DNA from: Dryococelus australis
Lineage: Eukaryota; Arthropoda; Insecta; Phasmatodea; Phasmatidae
Assembly (NCBI GenBank): GCA_029891345.1
Contig: CM057002.1
Coordinates: forward strand, 67,226,590-67,290,589
Length of the DNA stretch: 64,000 nt
Direction of reading: 5' to 3'
In this document: one piece after another, positions 23,901-34,507 of the stretch
How the letters are laid out: every line of letters starts with the position of its first letter
Position numbering within the stretch: position 1 is the stretch's first letter
Notes under the pieces: generated by a model
Told to the model about the DNA's origin: nothing
Databases searched by the model: none
What the model saw: only the letters and a program-made list of their open reading frames with translations
Program-made: the position numbers and the translations under genes

Positions 23901-24092
23901 GCACTTCTCTTACTTTTTTGACTTCTCGCAGTATTTTTTTTATTATTATTATTTTTAAGTGGGTGCCCTTGGACATTTGCTGTGTGCACGGCGCTGACTT
24001 GGCTGTTGAATTCCTGCGTGTAAAATAGTGTCATTTGCTGTTACAACCACGTCCACCGTAGCTTTCACGCTCCCATCCTACGCACAACTTTT

Positions 24093-24653
24093 GCTCGGTT
24101 GCACCGACATTTTCCCCGATCCGAGATCGAGTGATCCTACTTCCGAACCATGATCCATTTTGATCTTGGTTCCAATGTCAAAGTTTGCACCAACGAAATT
24201 TCATGATTCTAAATGCGTCAATCTTAGTTCCATAGTGAGAGATCGGGATTAAGTATGAGACAAATTTTGCTATTGGTTCGTAATATATGACGTCATGGAA
24301 GTAGGCGTAATTTTCACTATAGATAGAAATAGATGTGCGATTTTTTATCTGTTTTAAGTGAATTATTATTGTACGAATTTTACTGAATAATATTCAAGTG
24401 CGTATAATGTTGTTTTAATTTCCCGAGAAATCAGTCTAACGTAGTTCTATCTGCTGGCGTATTTTCAAACTACATTTGTCAACGGTAGCTGCTGATGTCG
24501 GATCGAGATTTCGAACCGCCAATTTCGGCGGTTCGAAATGAACTTCATCTCGATCTCCAGTCCAACTCTGAACTCGAATGGTGCGACAGTTTTCTGTGTC
24601 GATCTTAGGTCCGATCTCGGATCGAGTTTGGAACCACGATGGTGCAACCGGGC
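24093..24653. mobile_element. TIR element family L, about 560 bp
   Basis: The left end GCTCGGTTGCACC and the complementary right end GCCCGGTTGCACC face each other. Subterminal GATCCGAGATCGAGT and GATCTCGGATCGAGT motifs are also inverted. A perfect 12-bp-arm palindrome (TTTCGAACCGCC and complement) lies at 24,509-24,538, and a TGACGTCA at 24,288. There is no open frame of note. The duplication at the ends was not resolved. Confidence 0.55.
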
Positions 24654-25431
24654 ATAAATCTTACGAGTGTTGTTGCATTAATTAATGTTGCTTGCGAAGA
24701 TAAAGTATGGACCAAGATATTTTTACTCCCATTTGTTTTCTTTGGCTCTCTCTTCCATCGCAAACCTAAAGGAGTTTGCGATTGCCTTGTGAAACCCATC
24801 CGGGTGTACGTGTTAATGCACAGAGAAATTGAAGACGACAGAACAACTCTACTGTAGTGGACCAAGGAGAATACGAGGATAGAGTTGCATCTCTACGGTA
24901 TAAACGAGAGAACCTGTATTATTCATTTGTATGCCGAAATAGTTTACTCAAGTTCCAACGTCCAAGCCACAATGTTCAATTTGTGTTGGCAGACAAAGCG
25001 CTTGAGGTTGTCAGCTTGTATTTATTTCGATTCTGGCCGACGTTTTCTGGGCGTGCAGAATTATTGATTGCATCATTGATCCACGGTTATTTCATACTAC
25101 AAATACATTCGAGAGAACCACAATCATAGGCATGAAGAAGGAACACTACACAGTTCCATGCTAATATTAATGTAAATCACACATGTTATGAAACAACATA
25201 CGTGAAAGCCATTCAATTGAAAATATGTGATCAAGGACGTGCTTCTAAAATATCTAGAGACAAACGACGCGATTGTTTATTGTATATTGACGCGATTAGG
25301 AGGTAGTAAATATTGAGTTTTACTATGCAACAAACTTGTTTAATTGCGGATATTGTAAGGCGGTTCGTATCCTTTCTATGTGTTCGTTTTCCCTATTCTA
25401 GTTGCTGAGGCCTGTATTGAACTCCGCTGGT
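24654..25431 (+). other. Unassigned stretch with weakly transposase-like frame
   Basis: An open frame at about 24,857-25,129 (no ATG start; reads from TAG to TAG) contains ADKALEVVSLYLFRFW and GRAELLIASLIH. The spacing faintly recalls the helical segment before the catalytic domain of PIF/Harbinger nucleases, but the key motifs are not visible. I leave it unnamed. Confidence 0.25.
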
Positions 25432-25657
25432 CGAGATTTTTGAGCGGCTGTTAACATCGAGGTCTTGACAAGTGAAGAGGGTGAAGCGAGATGAGAACGA
25501 AGCAGAGCCGGGAGGTCGCAGAGAAAACCCACCGACCAGCGGCATGGTCAGGCACGATTCCCACATGCGAAAATCCGGTAGTGACCCGACCGGAGATTGA
25601 ACCCACTTCGCAGTGGTGGGAGGTGAGTTATCTAACGACTGAGCCACCGCGGCCCCT
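25432..25657 (-). mobile_element. SINE family S1
   Basis: Complementary copy, ending in GAGCCACCGCGGCCCC, the complement of the S1 head. The body complement CCGACCAGCGGCATGGTC is preserved, and the B-box complement GGAGATTGAACCC is present. Confidence 0.87.
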
Positions 25658-26601
25658 CGCGGGATAAGAGACTGGGTATATTATAATTTATGATTTAGGA
25701 TCTGCAATTCAGGAGCCGTGACGGCCAGTTCTGGACTAGGGCTGGAAGAAGGGTGCGGGGGTTGTAGTTGTGTAACCTTGTGGAATCTGCCAAGGGCAAT
25801 GTCGCCTCTGTTTCTTCACCGTGTGGTTTTTATTTTGGAGCGACGAGGCGCCCAGTGTGTCGGCGGCTGTCCAGCGAGGCGGTGACGTCATCAAGGCGGC
25901 AACGACACCTGCCTCGTGTCTGCACGGTTGGTGGGTAAGCCTGCTAGCTTGCAAGTCAGCCACTCTCAGCTCAGCTCGAGCGAGTCTTCAATACCACCTC
26001 TCGCATGTTAATTCTCTTTGCCTGCGCGGGAGTTCGTCCAGGTCTGTGTGTTTGTCCGTACAAATATGTGTACATAGTCAGGCGTTGGTTGGTCTCTCAC
26101 ACATAAAGGCTCACACGGAGCCCCTACTGCATGCTACTACTCTACCCGGGCCCGTGTGGTACATTGCCAGCTATTGTTCTCTTCACACGCTCCGTGATTA
26201 GGGCGTGCGGGAGCCCCTGTTGTCGTGCCTGCACTCAATGTATGTTTATGGGTGATTAATCATGAGAGGCGTAGAAGTAGATCCAGTGTTATGGGTTAAA
26301 ATATTAGCGTCGTATAAATAATGAAATCTAACCAAAGAAGCGCGGAGAAGCATATATGTGTGTTTGAATGGGTAGTTTAAGTTATGCAGAAATTCGTCAC
26401 TACGGTAAGTTTAATAAATGTAATTAAGAAAATTTCCTGGTAAACTTTCTAACACGTAATATAAGTTTTTAACCTACACGTAGTGAGGAAAAGTTAGCAT
26501 ACATTAGTCTACAATAATACGTAAGTGCGTAGAACGAGTCCCGGGTAAGATACGGGTGTCAGTTTCTGGTATGTCTGAATGCTAAATGTTTTATATTTAA
26601 G
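25658..26601. other. GC-richer stretch without a recognised gene
   Basis: 25,720-26,220 is noticeably richer in G and C and CpG than its surroundings and has a TGACGTCA at 25,883. A plus-strand frame of 126 codons (25,821-26,201) has a GTG start, strange composition and no known domain. It could be a decayed repeat or part of a CpG-rich promoter, and I cannot choose between them. Confidence 0.35.
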
Positions 26602-26994
26602 GGTAAACAAATCGTCAAGAAATGGAATAACATACGTGGCCAGTGGCTGAGATGCTGTAGAAAGGAAAGGGACGAGAGTATGTCTGGTGCTGGTGCACCT
26701 AAATGGAGAAAATGTATTTTTTACAAACAATTGCAGTTTTTGAAAAAATCTATTGAGCACAGGCAAACAGATTCTAGCATCGCGGAGGTAGAGGAGCACC
26801 CAGTGGAACAAGATGGGGGTGACAAGTGCAGACAAAATAAAAAAAATAAAAACTCATCAGTACAGGATCTGCAAAGCGAGCAGCGCCAGTAGTGAACCAG
26901 GGGTTCTCTAGTGCCACAGGCAGGAAGCTTAAACTACACGAATTCGAACTGAAAATGAGCTTATTCCATCAATACAATGATTTGGTGAAGAACT
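26602..26994 (+). pseudogene. MADF-domain protein remnant
   Basis: After a splice-acceptor-like TTTATATTTAAG, the plus strand reads GKQIVKKWNNIRGQWLRCCR and, a few residues on, GAPKWRKCIFYKQLQFLKKS. This is the second half of a MADF domain (KW..LR..., then a Trp/Tyr and FL motif), a DNA-binding domain of insect transcription factors and of accessory proteins in PIF/Harbinger transposons. The first frame stops with TAG at 26,890-26,892. In the next frame the sequence continues AAPVVNQGFSSATGRKLKLH and EFELKMSLFHQYN to a stop at 26,992-26,994, so a frameshift separates the halves. The C-terminal BESS motif is not visible. It is either a fossil gene copy or part of a transposon; neighbours do not decide. 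Confidence 0.6.
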
Positions 26995-27477
26995 GATTGT
27001 GATTTTCTAAATGGGCACTCTACAAATGACTACAGCGTAGAGCTCCTCCACCAAAACTCTGCAGTCTAAAAGTAGACTTTCAACATATTACCCATTCGTT
27101 ATCTTTCATCGACCCACGTACTACATCACAACGTACTTCAGGTCTTTCGCGCCATCATACTTCAGATCTGAACCCCATTTATGTTCAGCAGCATGCGTCT
27201 GCAATCAGATCCCAGTACCAAGAAACATCTGTATCAACTGAAATGTCAGATTGTTCTTCTTTTTCCAAATACATAGCCTGCAGCATAGCCTTTACAAGCC
27301 AATCGTAAAAGTTAGAACGGTTTATTTCCATTTATATTTAAAGGATTTTGGAACCAATATTTTCCTATATCCTCAGTAGTCATTGCATATAAATAATTGT
27401 TTGCAAATAAAAAAACATATTAATATTTGTGACTTATAATTATATTACCTTAGTGTTACTGCATGCATTTCTTGTGG
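26995..27477. other. Stretch without a recognised gene
   Basis: AT-rich. Possibly the decayed 3' part of the preceding MADF remnant, but no protein can be read with confidence. Confidence 0.35.
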
Positions 27478-27754
27478 TTGTATATTATTCCTCATATTGG
27501 TGTTGTATATTATTCCTCATATTGGTGTTGTATATTATTCCTCATATTGGTGTTGTATATTATTCCTCATATTGGTGTTGAATATTATTCCTCATGTTGG
27601 TGTTGTATATTATTCCTCATATTGGTGTTTTATATTATTCCTCATATTGGTGTTTTATATTATTCCTCATATTGGTGTTTTATATTATTCCTCATATTGG
27701 TGTTTTATATTATTCCTCATATTGGTGTTGTATATTATTCCTCATATTGGTGTT
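27478..27754. repeat. Minisatellite, 25-bp unit, 11 copies
   Basis: The unit is TATTCCTCATATTGGTGTTG plus TATAT. The start of CCTCAT recurs every 25 bases from 27,490 to 27,740. Units with GTTTTATAT form a block between units with GTTGTATAT. The three overlapping frames (Ile-Pro-His-Ile-Gly-Val type) are translations of the repeat. Confidence 0.97.
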
Positions 27755-27998
27755 TTTTTCCATGCAAATTTTCTTGCAAACGATCGTGTAACTGATCGAA
27801 TAATGCCCGTGACATTCTGAACTAGCTGGAGAATGTTTCAGTTCTTGGAACAGTAAACAAAATGCACCTAGTCCACTCATTGTCTGTACTTACGTCGACG
27901 GCTGTACGAGAATATCTCCTCGACCATTTTACGTCTGCGCTCCATCGTATATAACGCCATACTGGAGGGAAATACTCGGAAGTTCGCCCGCACGGGTA

Positions 27999-28392
27999 TA
28001 GGCTGTTCACTGTAAAGTGAGCACTTTTAAAGCCCTGCTTGAGATCTACTTGTATGTACGTAGTGGATTCCTCCGCCGTATGGTGAAATTAACATTGCCA
28101 TAGGCATCGTCACTTTATTCATGCGTCAGTCATGTCAAACTATGAAATTATAAGAAAAGAAAATATATTAAAAATCGATGCATTTTTACACTTCGATGCA
28201 TTTTAAAAAACAAAATAAATAATTAGAGTTTTCACAAATTGTTACCTAACACTTTTTATTCGACGTTATGTAACTATTTTCTGTCTATCATTACCAACTT
28301 CACTGGGCGCATGCCACTCAGTGCGCCCGTTAACATAAATGGAGGCAGGGGCAGTCGCTTTTTTTCTAAATTTGATTTCAAAAGTGCTCACG
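27999..28392 (+). mobile_element. MITE family C, right end missing
   Basis: Begins TAGGCTGTTCACTGTAAAGT with TA at 27,997-27,998. The interior (GAGATCTACTTGTATGTACG, AACATTGCCATAGGCATCG, CACAAATTGTTACCTAACAC, GGAGGCAGGGGCAGT) matches the copies at 40.2 and 43.0 kb. It stops at AAAAGTGCTCAC, where family D sequence begins, so the last 20 or so bases are lost. Confidence 0.8.
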
Positions 28393-28790
28393 AAGACGTA
28401 GCGTGTGAAATGGGCCGAGGGACTCCCTCCATCCCTCCCTTCCCCCAGGACCTCGTTCCCTCGTTTGAGGCCGAGAAGCGCGGGATCAATAAGGTCGACA
28501 CTACTACGCTCATCAAGTGCCCCATCGCCTCTAAGTGCAAGGCTCTGAACTGGCGTGCAGTGTTCTCGTCGCACTGCCTCTACCTATGGCTTTTTCAGCA
28601 TTGAATGTATTATTATATCGGTTTAAAGTCTGTAGGAAGTTTCAATGCAGGGCCCTGGAGTAATTTTGTACCTATCTGACGCGTATACTTTGAAATAAAC
28701 GCTTTGAAAAGGCCGGTTTTAGCCATTTTGGACTGCCCTGTTTCTTATGTGCGTGATGTCTTGAAAGCGCTACGGGTGACGCTGGCCGGT
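28393..28790 (+). repeat. Family D, copy 4
   Basis: Has TTTGAGGCCGAGAAGCGCGG, GCTCATCAAGTGCCCCATCG, AAGGCTCTGAACTGGCGTGC, GTCTGTAGGAAGTTTCAATG, AAAAGGCCGGTTTTAGCC and GTGCGTGATGTCTTGAAAGC. It extends further 3' than copies 1 and 3 and links them to copy 5. A frame of about 120 codons runs through it with no recognised domain. Confidence 0.72.
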
Positions 28791-29237
28791 ACATGTAAGG
28801 CGATATCGCCTCTACGTGCAAAGTTGTGTTCACCTCGTGCTGCTGGAGCTGTGGGACTTTTAAACGGCGGCCCTATCGTGTGATTGGATGAGAGGCTAGT
28901 AAAACCCAGTGTATACATTGGCTCTCTAGGCCCCGTTTTTAAGAGCCGCCCAAATCTCTTCTTGACTCACTGTACTCCTCGGTCGTACTTTCGTCGAATT
29001 CTGTTCGTACACTTTGAGGAACAACAAAGAGTCTGTACAAAGCCGTTTCCAGCCATGTTGGAGAGCATTAAGATAATATTTCCAATGTTAGTAATGTGTT
29101 GAAAGTACCACACCCTACTAGTGTGAGGACGTTTTGGTTCTACAAATAAAACCCACTGCGGCGTAGTTGAAGTGCTAGGAGTTCCTTCCAGAGGAGCACC
29201 TTACACTGCAACGTGCACTACACATTACACACTATTA
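28791..29237 (+). mobile_element. SINE S1 tail fragment within unassigned sequence
   Basis: TTAAGAGCCGCCCAAATCTC near 28,938-28,960 is the end of an S1 SINE without its body. A D-like patch (ACAAAGCCGTTTCCAGCCAT) lies near 29,038. The remainder is unassigned. Confidence 0.55.
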
Positions 29238-29442
29238 TAGGCTGTTCACGGTCAAGTGAGTACTTTTTAAGACCCTCCCACTAGCCAATAGCCACTAATA
29301 AGTACGGTCCGTTCCAGACTCAGACATTACCTTTTGAGAGTGCTGAAAGTATATCACTCACATGGCAATGTTGATATTAAAAATGTAGCGGAAAGACAAA
29401 AACTGTCCTTAAAAAGTGCTTACTTTAACGTGACTAGGCTAT
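29238..29442 (+). mobile_element. MITE family B copy abutting half of another
   Basis: The left end TAGGCTGTTCACGGTCAAGT has TA in front (29,236-29,237). The right end, TTTAACGTGACTAGGCTATG, is eroded. Directly after it, 29,443-29,525 repeats the 3' half of a B interior (TGGTTAAACGATAGAAAATG, AACGGAAAAAGTAACTAGGG) and stops without a terminus. This is either a second nested insertion that lost one side or a local duplication. Confidence 0.72.
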
Positions 29443-29525
29443 GCATGGCTATATTTATTGATAAAGGTGGTTAAACGATAGAAAATGGCCGAACGGAAAA
29501 AGTAACTAGGGTCTGAAAAGTGGGC

Positions 29526-30879
29526 AGAGCCAAGAAGAACGTAGTTTCGGGGGCGGTGTGGTATGTATGGGTGGTCTGCAGAGGGATATTATTTCCTTAT
29601 TCTCGTGCAGGTGGTACGAGTGGGTTTGGCTTCCTCTGTGGTACGTAGGCCGTGCATCCTGTGACACGTCATTATCTCTAAGTCAGCGACCTTCGTTGTC
29701 AAGGTTACTGGACCGCGAAAACTTTCTTCCGATGCCGTACCCATTTATCCCTTATTTTTGTAGTTTGCGATTTGAGTTCGGGTACTGTCGCCACACACAC
29801 TCGTTTAGCTGTCGTAACAACACGCCGATATAGTATTAATAATAATAATAAAAAGTAACTCCAATGCCTAAAAACAAACTTACCTTTTTATACGGCACGC
29901 GTCAAAATTGCTATATGTGATTACCACAAAGTCATACTATTCGCTACTATTCAAAATATATGGTACGGCACCTGATCATAATACTTGCGTCGAATGATGT
30001 TCATCACGCATTCTTGCGTATAGTTTGTGTATTGAGCCGATGTGGCAGAGATTTGGTTTAGAGTTGTCGTAAGATACATAATACGATATACAAAATTACG
30101 AAATACTGTGTTATTTTATATACCTACAAATTCAAGTCACGCAACTATTTCTGTGTTCAGGTGTCCAGTGGGCTGCCCCAGAAATATTTGTACCCCCTGC
30201 ATGTCGAAATGAAATACATGAATAGCAACAGATAGCCCAGAAAATAAAGGCCAAAAATCGTCCATTGTCGCGCCTAATTCCGGGAAAGCTGTATTAACAC
30301 CCTCCAATGTGTATCAATGGGACCTTCACTCAGCCTCTAGTATATCCTTCATTAATGTTCTAATCGAGTAAACATGTCTGTTTTGTTCTTCAATGTTGAC
30401 TGTATAACTTTAGTCCAGACATTTTCTCTAATATTGATAAATAAGACAGTATAACTTTAGAAGCCTAAATAAAAGTTTTATTTTTAAGACGATATATTAC
30501 TTTTTCTTAATTTTTTTTTTTTAAGTAATTTAAATATGTACACGAAACACTTCAAGCCCAGGTTCTTACTTACGTGCTTGCATACTTCATTGGTTAGTTT
30601 CTGATTTATATATCCGTCCCTAATGTTAGTGTTAGTGTTGGCAGTTCACGAACCTCGGTTAGCCGTCTTATGTTGGCGTAAGACGGCGGGATTGGCCAGT
30701 AGAGGCAGAGTCGTGTTTGAATGAGGAGATCTAAGAAGTAATTATCATCTCGGCGCAGGCGAACAGGAATGATCAGTGGCGAAGGGGCGTTTCAAGGTCA
30801 TCATCTCTAGCGACGAGACGGAAACCACGCTAGAGACGGGTGTCTGTAGTCTGTTCACGCCATCTTCCCGCTTTTTCAA
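29526..30879. other. Stretch without a recognised gene; small hairpin
   Basis: A perfect short stem (GCCGTCTTA and TAAGACGGC) lies at about 30,662-30,688. No protein or shared repeat recognised. Confidence 0.4.
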
Positions 30880-31275
30880 TCGAACTTCTGAAAAATCACC
30901 ACATGTATGTTGTTTGATTGTCTACTAAGTAGGTATGTTACGAATCACAAGTGTTTTATACGTTAAACGTAAAAGAGTATTATTTTGGATTTAATTGAAA
31001 TTATAGTTAAAATTTAGTTACCTGTAAATTATAATATTTCATTTATAATTATTGTGAGTAAAAACTGTGAGCAAATAGGTGTGTATAGCGCTTAGTAAGA
31101 AATAGTTCTCATGGAAAATTTTATAAAATTCAGTGCGCACAATAGGGTGCGTTGCCCTTGTGGTCTAATTTCATGTACTTGTTTGAAAATTAGTTTGAAT
31201 GAGGCGGAGGAATATCCTGAAAGTGCTTGAGAAGAGAAATTGCAAGTAACTGTGAAAGGACTGTAGTTGCGGATA
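30880..31275 (+). repeat. Family F, copy 5, near full length
   Basis: Covers the whole F order: CTTCTGAAAAATCACCACAT, GTTTGATTGTCTACTAAGTA, ATCACAAGTGTTTTATACG, AAATTATAATATTTCATTT, GCTTAGTAAGAAATAGTTC, GAGGCGGAGGAATATCCTG and GCAAGTAACTGTGAAAGGAC. About 400 bp, with no coding capacity and no obvious terminal repeats. Confidence 0.7.
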
Positions 31276-32179
31276 GGCGAGGGCCTTAATGAGCGGAAGT
31301 GTTATGGGGAGGTAGCGCTTGTGAGAGAGAGAGCCCACCACGTGTTTGTCGGACTGGTTTGTGAGGGAAGTTAGAGGGAGGCAGATATAATAGTGGGAGG
31401 GTGGTGTACATGGGTGGGAGTGTTGGCACGTGCTGGTCCACAGCTGCTTGCTTTGCCTTCCCCTCTGAAAGTTGTTGTGGAAGGGGGATAGGACAACCGC
31501 GTGGCGCGCTTTCATCGCCTGCCTGCATTGTTATGTGCGCCCGCCTGTCGTATCTCGCCTCGCTCCGCTTTCGATCCATCGATACCACACTGTCGCCGGA
31601 GGACTGCAAAAACAACAGTCCCCCAACTGTCTCGTTTACACCACTTTTATTTTTAGATCCACATCTTACTATACCGAGATTTAGCACGCCTTCTTTTGTA
31701 AAAAAAAATATTTGTTACGTATAAGTTAAGCGTACATGGCCCGAGGATAGTATTTTCTTTGCGTTGATGCACAGCGATACGGGCGACAATAACATGCCCG
31801 CCCAGTGGGGCATCGCTCTTACTCTGTGCTTTCCTGTGCTGATTAGATTTGTAACAGCGAGACTTTATTACACGCGTAGATTAAATAAACTAAAACTGCA
31901 CCTTTTTACTTTTGTCCTAGTTCTGAAGGCAGGCAAGCTCCAAAAGTGCGGTTTTTTTTTTTTTTTTTTTTACCATGTCCACGGTTATTTTTCTCTTAAC
32001 ATACGGTTAATATGATAAAAAAAAAACGTAAATGTACAGTCTTAAATAATTAGTGTTAGTCATTTCTGGCAACAAGTCATATTCACAGGATATTTATTTT
32101 CTGAGATGAACGTAAATGCGCTGACAAGGAATTTAGAGAAACTACGCTCAGACTGCTAACTGATATCCCAGCCGTTGTA
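31276..32179. other. Stretch without a recognised gene
   Basis: 31,290-31,620 is GC-richer with a 133-codon minus-strand frame of low-complexity Pro/Ser/Leu character and no known domain. A patch near 31,765-31,820 is faintly like family D. T(20) lies near 31,951. Confidence 0.35.
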
Positions 32180-32395
32180 GTAAGTTCCGCATTTGAGACC
32201 GAGAAGTCAGTAGGAAGGTTGAATGCTGGGCCTTTTAGTAGTTTTGTATGTATATGATCCGTATATTTGGACTGCGCTTTGAAAAGGCCTTTTTTTTTTA
32301 AAATCATTTTGGAATACTTTGAAATGATGTTTGTAACGTGCGTGACATTTTGAAAACACACAGCAGCCGCCCGCTCGCCTGAAGTGTTTTCGTAG
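32180..32395 (+). repeat. Family D, copy 5 (3' part)
   Basis: CGCATTTGAGACCGAGAAG, AGTAGGAAGGTTGAATGCTG, GCGCTTTGAAAAGGCC and GTGCGTGACATTTTGAAAAC match the 3' half of the copy at 28.4 kb, with an internal deletion. Confidence 0.6.
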
Positions 32396-32427
32396 ATGAG
32401 CACATTGGGCGTAGGTTGAATAGTTTA

Positions 32428-32831
32428 TGTTTAAAACAACCTTTTATTTACAAATGCACTAACGAGAGGAAAATAATTATAATATTTATACAATTTTCTA
32501 GAACTTGTAAGATGTTGTCGAACAGCCGTAATAAACTTTACTACAAATTAACAATTATGTTTGTATCAATTAATATTTAGTATATGAAAACTTGGCGCGA
32601 ATAGTCAAGAGCCTTACGCACAATATGTTCCTGTGCTTACGCAAATGAGATATACGTTCTATATTGCGCCAAGCTTTTACATACTAAATATAAATTGATA
32701 CAAACATATTAATTTGTAGTAAAGTTTATTACAGCTGTTCGACCACATCTTAAAATTTCTACAAATTGTGTAAATACTATAATTATCTTTCTATTTTTAG
32801 TGCATTTATAAATAAAACGTTGGTTTTAAAT
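32428..32831. mobile_element. Foldback element, 404 bp, arms about 170 bp
   Basis: The left arm (32,431-32,602) and right arm (32,659-32,828) are inverted copies over nearly their whole length. Examples are GTAATAAACTTTACTACAAA against its complement and TATTTAGTATATGAAAAC against its near-complement. The loop is about 56 bases. There is no protein. Such long inverted arms are typical of foldback MITEs and can form a stable hairpin if transcribed. Confidence 0.88.
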
Positions 32832-33496
32832 TTTTTTTTACATTTATTTTATTTTTCAGTTTTTAGTCTCCAACCATGTGTTTGTATCGCGAATATGGCT
32901 TTCCCTTGCTAAGAAAGATCCCCATGATGTATCGTGATCGACCAGTAGTTCGCTTTCATTCCGATACGGGACATGCTGTAGGAGCAAACTATAATAATAG
33001 TTTTCAGAACTATTTTCCGCTACACAAAAAGGCACGCGCACAACAGCAATGGCACTTCTAATCTCCATTTTACTGTTACTCGATTCCGTAAAACAAACTC
33101 GATACGACGTTAACTGCATGTAGTAGTAGAGTTCCTATGACCACCTTCCGGCTCCATCATCAGATCAGCTCAATGGTACCTTCACATTGTATTGTCATGG
33201 GAACTACACGTGTGTGCGAAATTCCAGCTCAATTGGATAACGGGAAGTGGTTTAAAATCGACTTTCAAGATTTCACCCGAACGTACAAAGTAACTAACTA
33301 ACAAAGCAAATTAAATAAAAACTTGTAAAAAAAAAACACCGTATTCCCTGCTTTCCAACATAGATGAAAACTGTTTTTTCACACTTATGTATTTCAAAAT
33401 ACTCCACCGACCGCTAAGTCCCACAGATACATCATGTAGCACAAAGAGAACATAGCTTGGCAGTTGAGGGCCTTGTGGGTACACGATATTCATACT
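32832..33496. other. Stretch without a recognised gene
   Basis: No protein or shared repeat recognised. Confidence 0.4.
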
Positions 33497-33730
33497 AATG
33501 TGAACATTTTTTGAAGAGCTCTCATTTGGAATAATAGTCTAGAAATATTTCATATTGTAGCCTTAAACGTTAACTTTCGATATATATATATATATAATAC
33601 ACACACACACACAGTGTTTATTACTTACATGGCAATATTGATTTTAAAGAGTGGCGGGATGATAAACATAGCTGATAGAAACAAGTATAACTAGGGTCTC
33701 AAAAGTGTTCGGTTTACCGTGAATAGCCTA
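33497..33730 (+). mobile_element. MITE family B, left end eroded
   Basis: Left terminus lost (AATGTGAACATTTTTTGAAG). The interior has CTCATTTGGAATAATAGTC, a (TA)n/(CA)n expansion at about 33,580-33,614, TTATTACTTACATGGCAATA and AACTAGGGTCTCAAAAGTG. The right terminus GTTTACCGTGAATAGCCTA ends at 33,730, followed by TA. Confidence 0.82.
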
Positions 33731-34275
33731 TAGGAGAACGTACTCGCTTGTCGCCCTGTACCACCCGGCAGCCTGTACACGACTTTTGACCAACGTGTAA
33801 CAAAACTACGATGTGACCAAATAGTTTTTTTTTATAAATGCGGTGTGTTGTAAAACGAAATGTAAACAAACGGGACTGCATTAAGACATGTGAATATGGC
33901 TGTTGCTTTGACCGTTCTTAAGGGGAATGCGTAGTAAAAATTGTAAACTCCTTCAAGGTTACGTCTGGATAAGTGAGCATTGCGACTGGTCCTTGTTTTA
34001 AGGCCGTGTTATGCATTTCCGGGAAGCCGAGTTCCTTGCAGATTAGTTGAACAACGGCAGAGTATTATTACACGTGACGCAAGGCAGGTGGACTGAGCTG
34101 CAGCCACTGTCTACATTTCTGCTGTACTTTATGTTTTTAATATTTTATATTAGTTTCTAGGGACTATGGAATGTTTATACTATTTGGAGGAATAACTAAA
34201 GTTATTTGTGAGGACAGGACACATATTTTATATTATTAAAATGATATACATTAAATATAAGTTACTGGTGAGGTA
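33731..34275. other. Stretch without a recognised gene
   Basis: No protein or shared repeat recognised. Confidence 0.4.
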
Positions 34276-34279
34276 GGTC

Positions 34280-34507
34280 CTAGTCAATTACAATATATAT
34301 GACAAACCCGAATGCTACAGTCGCCGGAGGCTGAGTGTTGTGTCTGAAGATGACGAGTGGCTCGCCAAGCTGCATCTTGATGTCTTCATCTCGGCGTGGG
34401 TCCACAGACAGACTGACCCTGTACAAAGTGTTGCCAAGTATTATATAGTTTCTGGTGGCATAATTGTCCCAAGTACCGTGCCGCAGGAAGGGGAGCTCCG
34501 CTGGCAC
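34280..34507 (-). other. Candidate coding exon, unidentified
   Basis: A 75-codon minus-strand open frame with coherent protein character: LPFLRHGTWDNYATRNYIIL, then NTLYRVSLSVDPRRDEDIKM, then LGEPLVIFRHN. Roughly 44 of 75 codons end in G or C by my count, well above the surrounding AT-rich DNA, as in a real exon. There is no ATG start, and an in-frame TAA lies just upstream. An AG before TGCCAGCGGAG could be an acceptor, but its pyrimidine tract is poor. The frame ends in TAG, and no clear GT donor is seen. I do not recognise the family. It may be a real exon, a processed fragment, or chance. Confidence 0.22.

Noticed and set aside
27463-27820. Three long overlapping frames
   Set aside because: All are translations of the 25-bp minisatellite in different phases.
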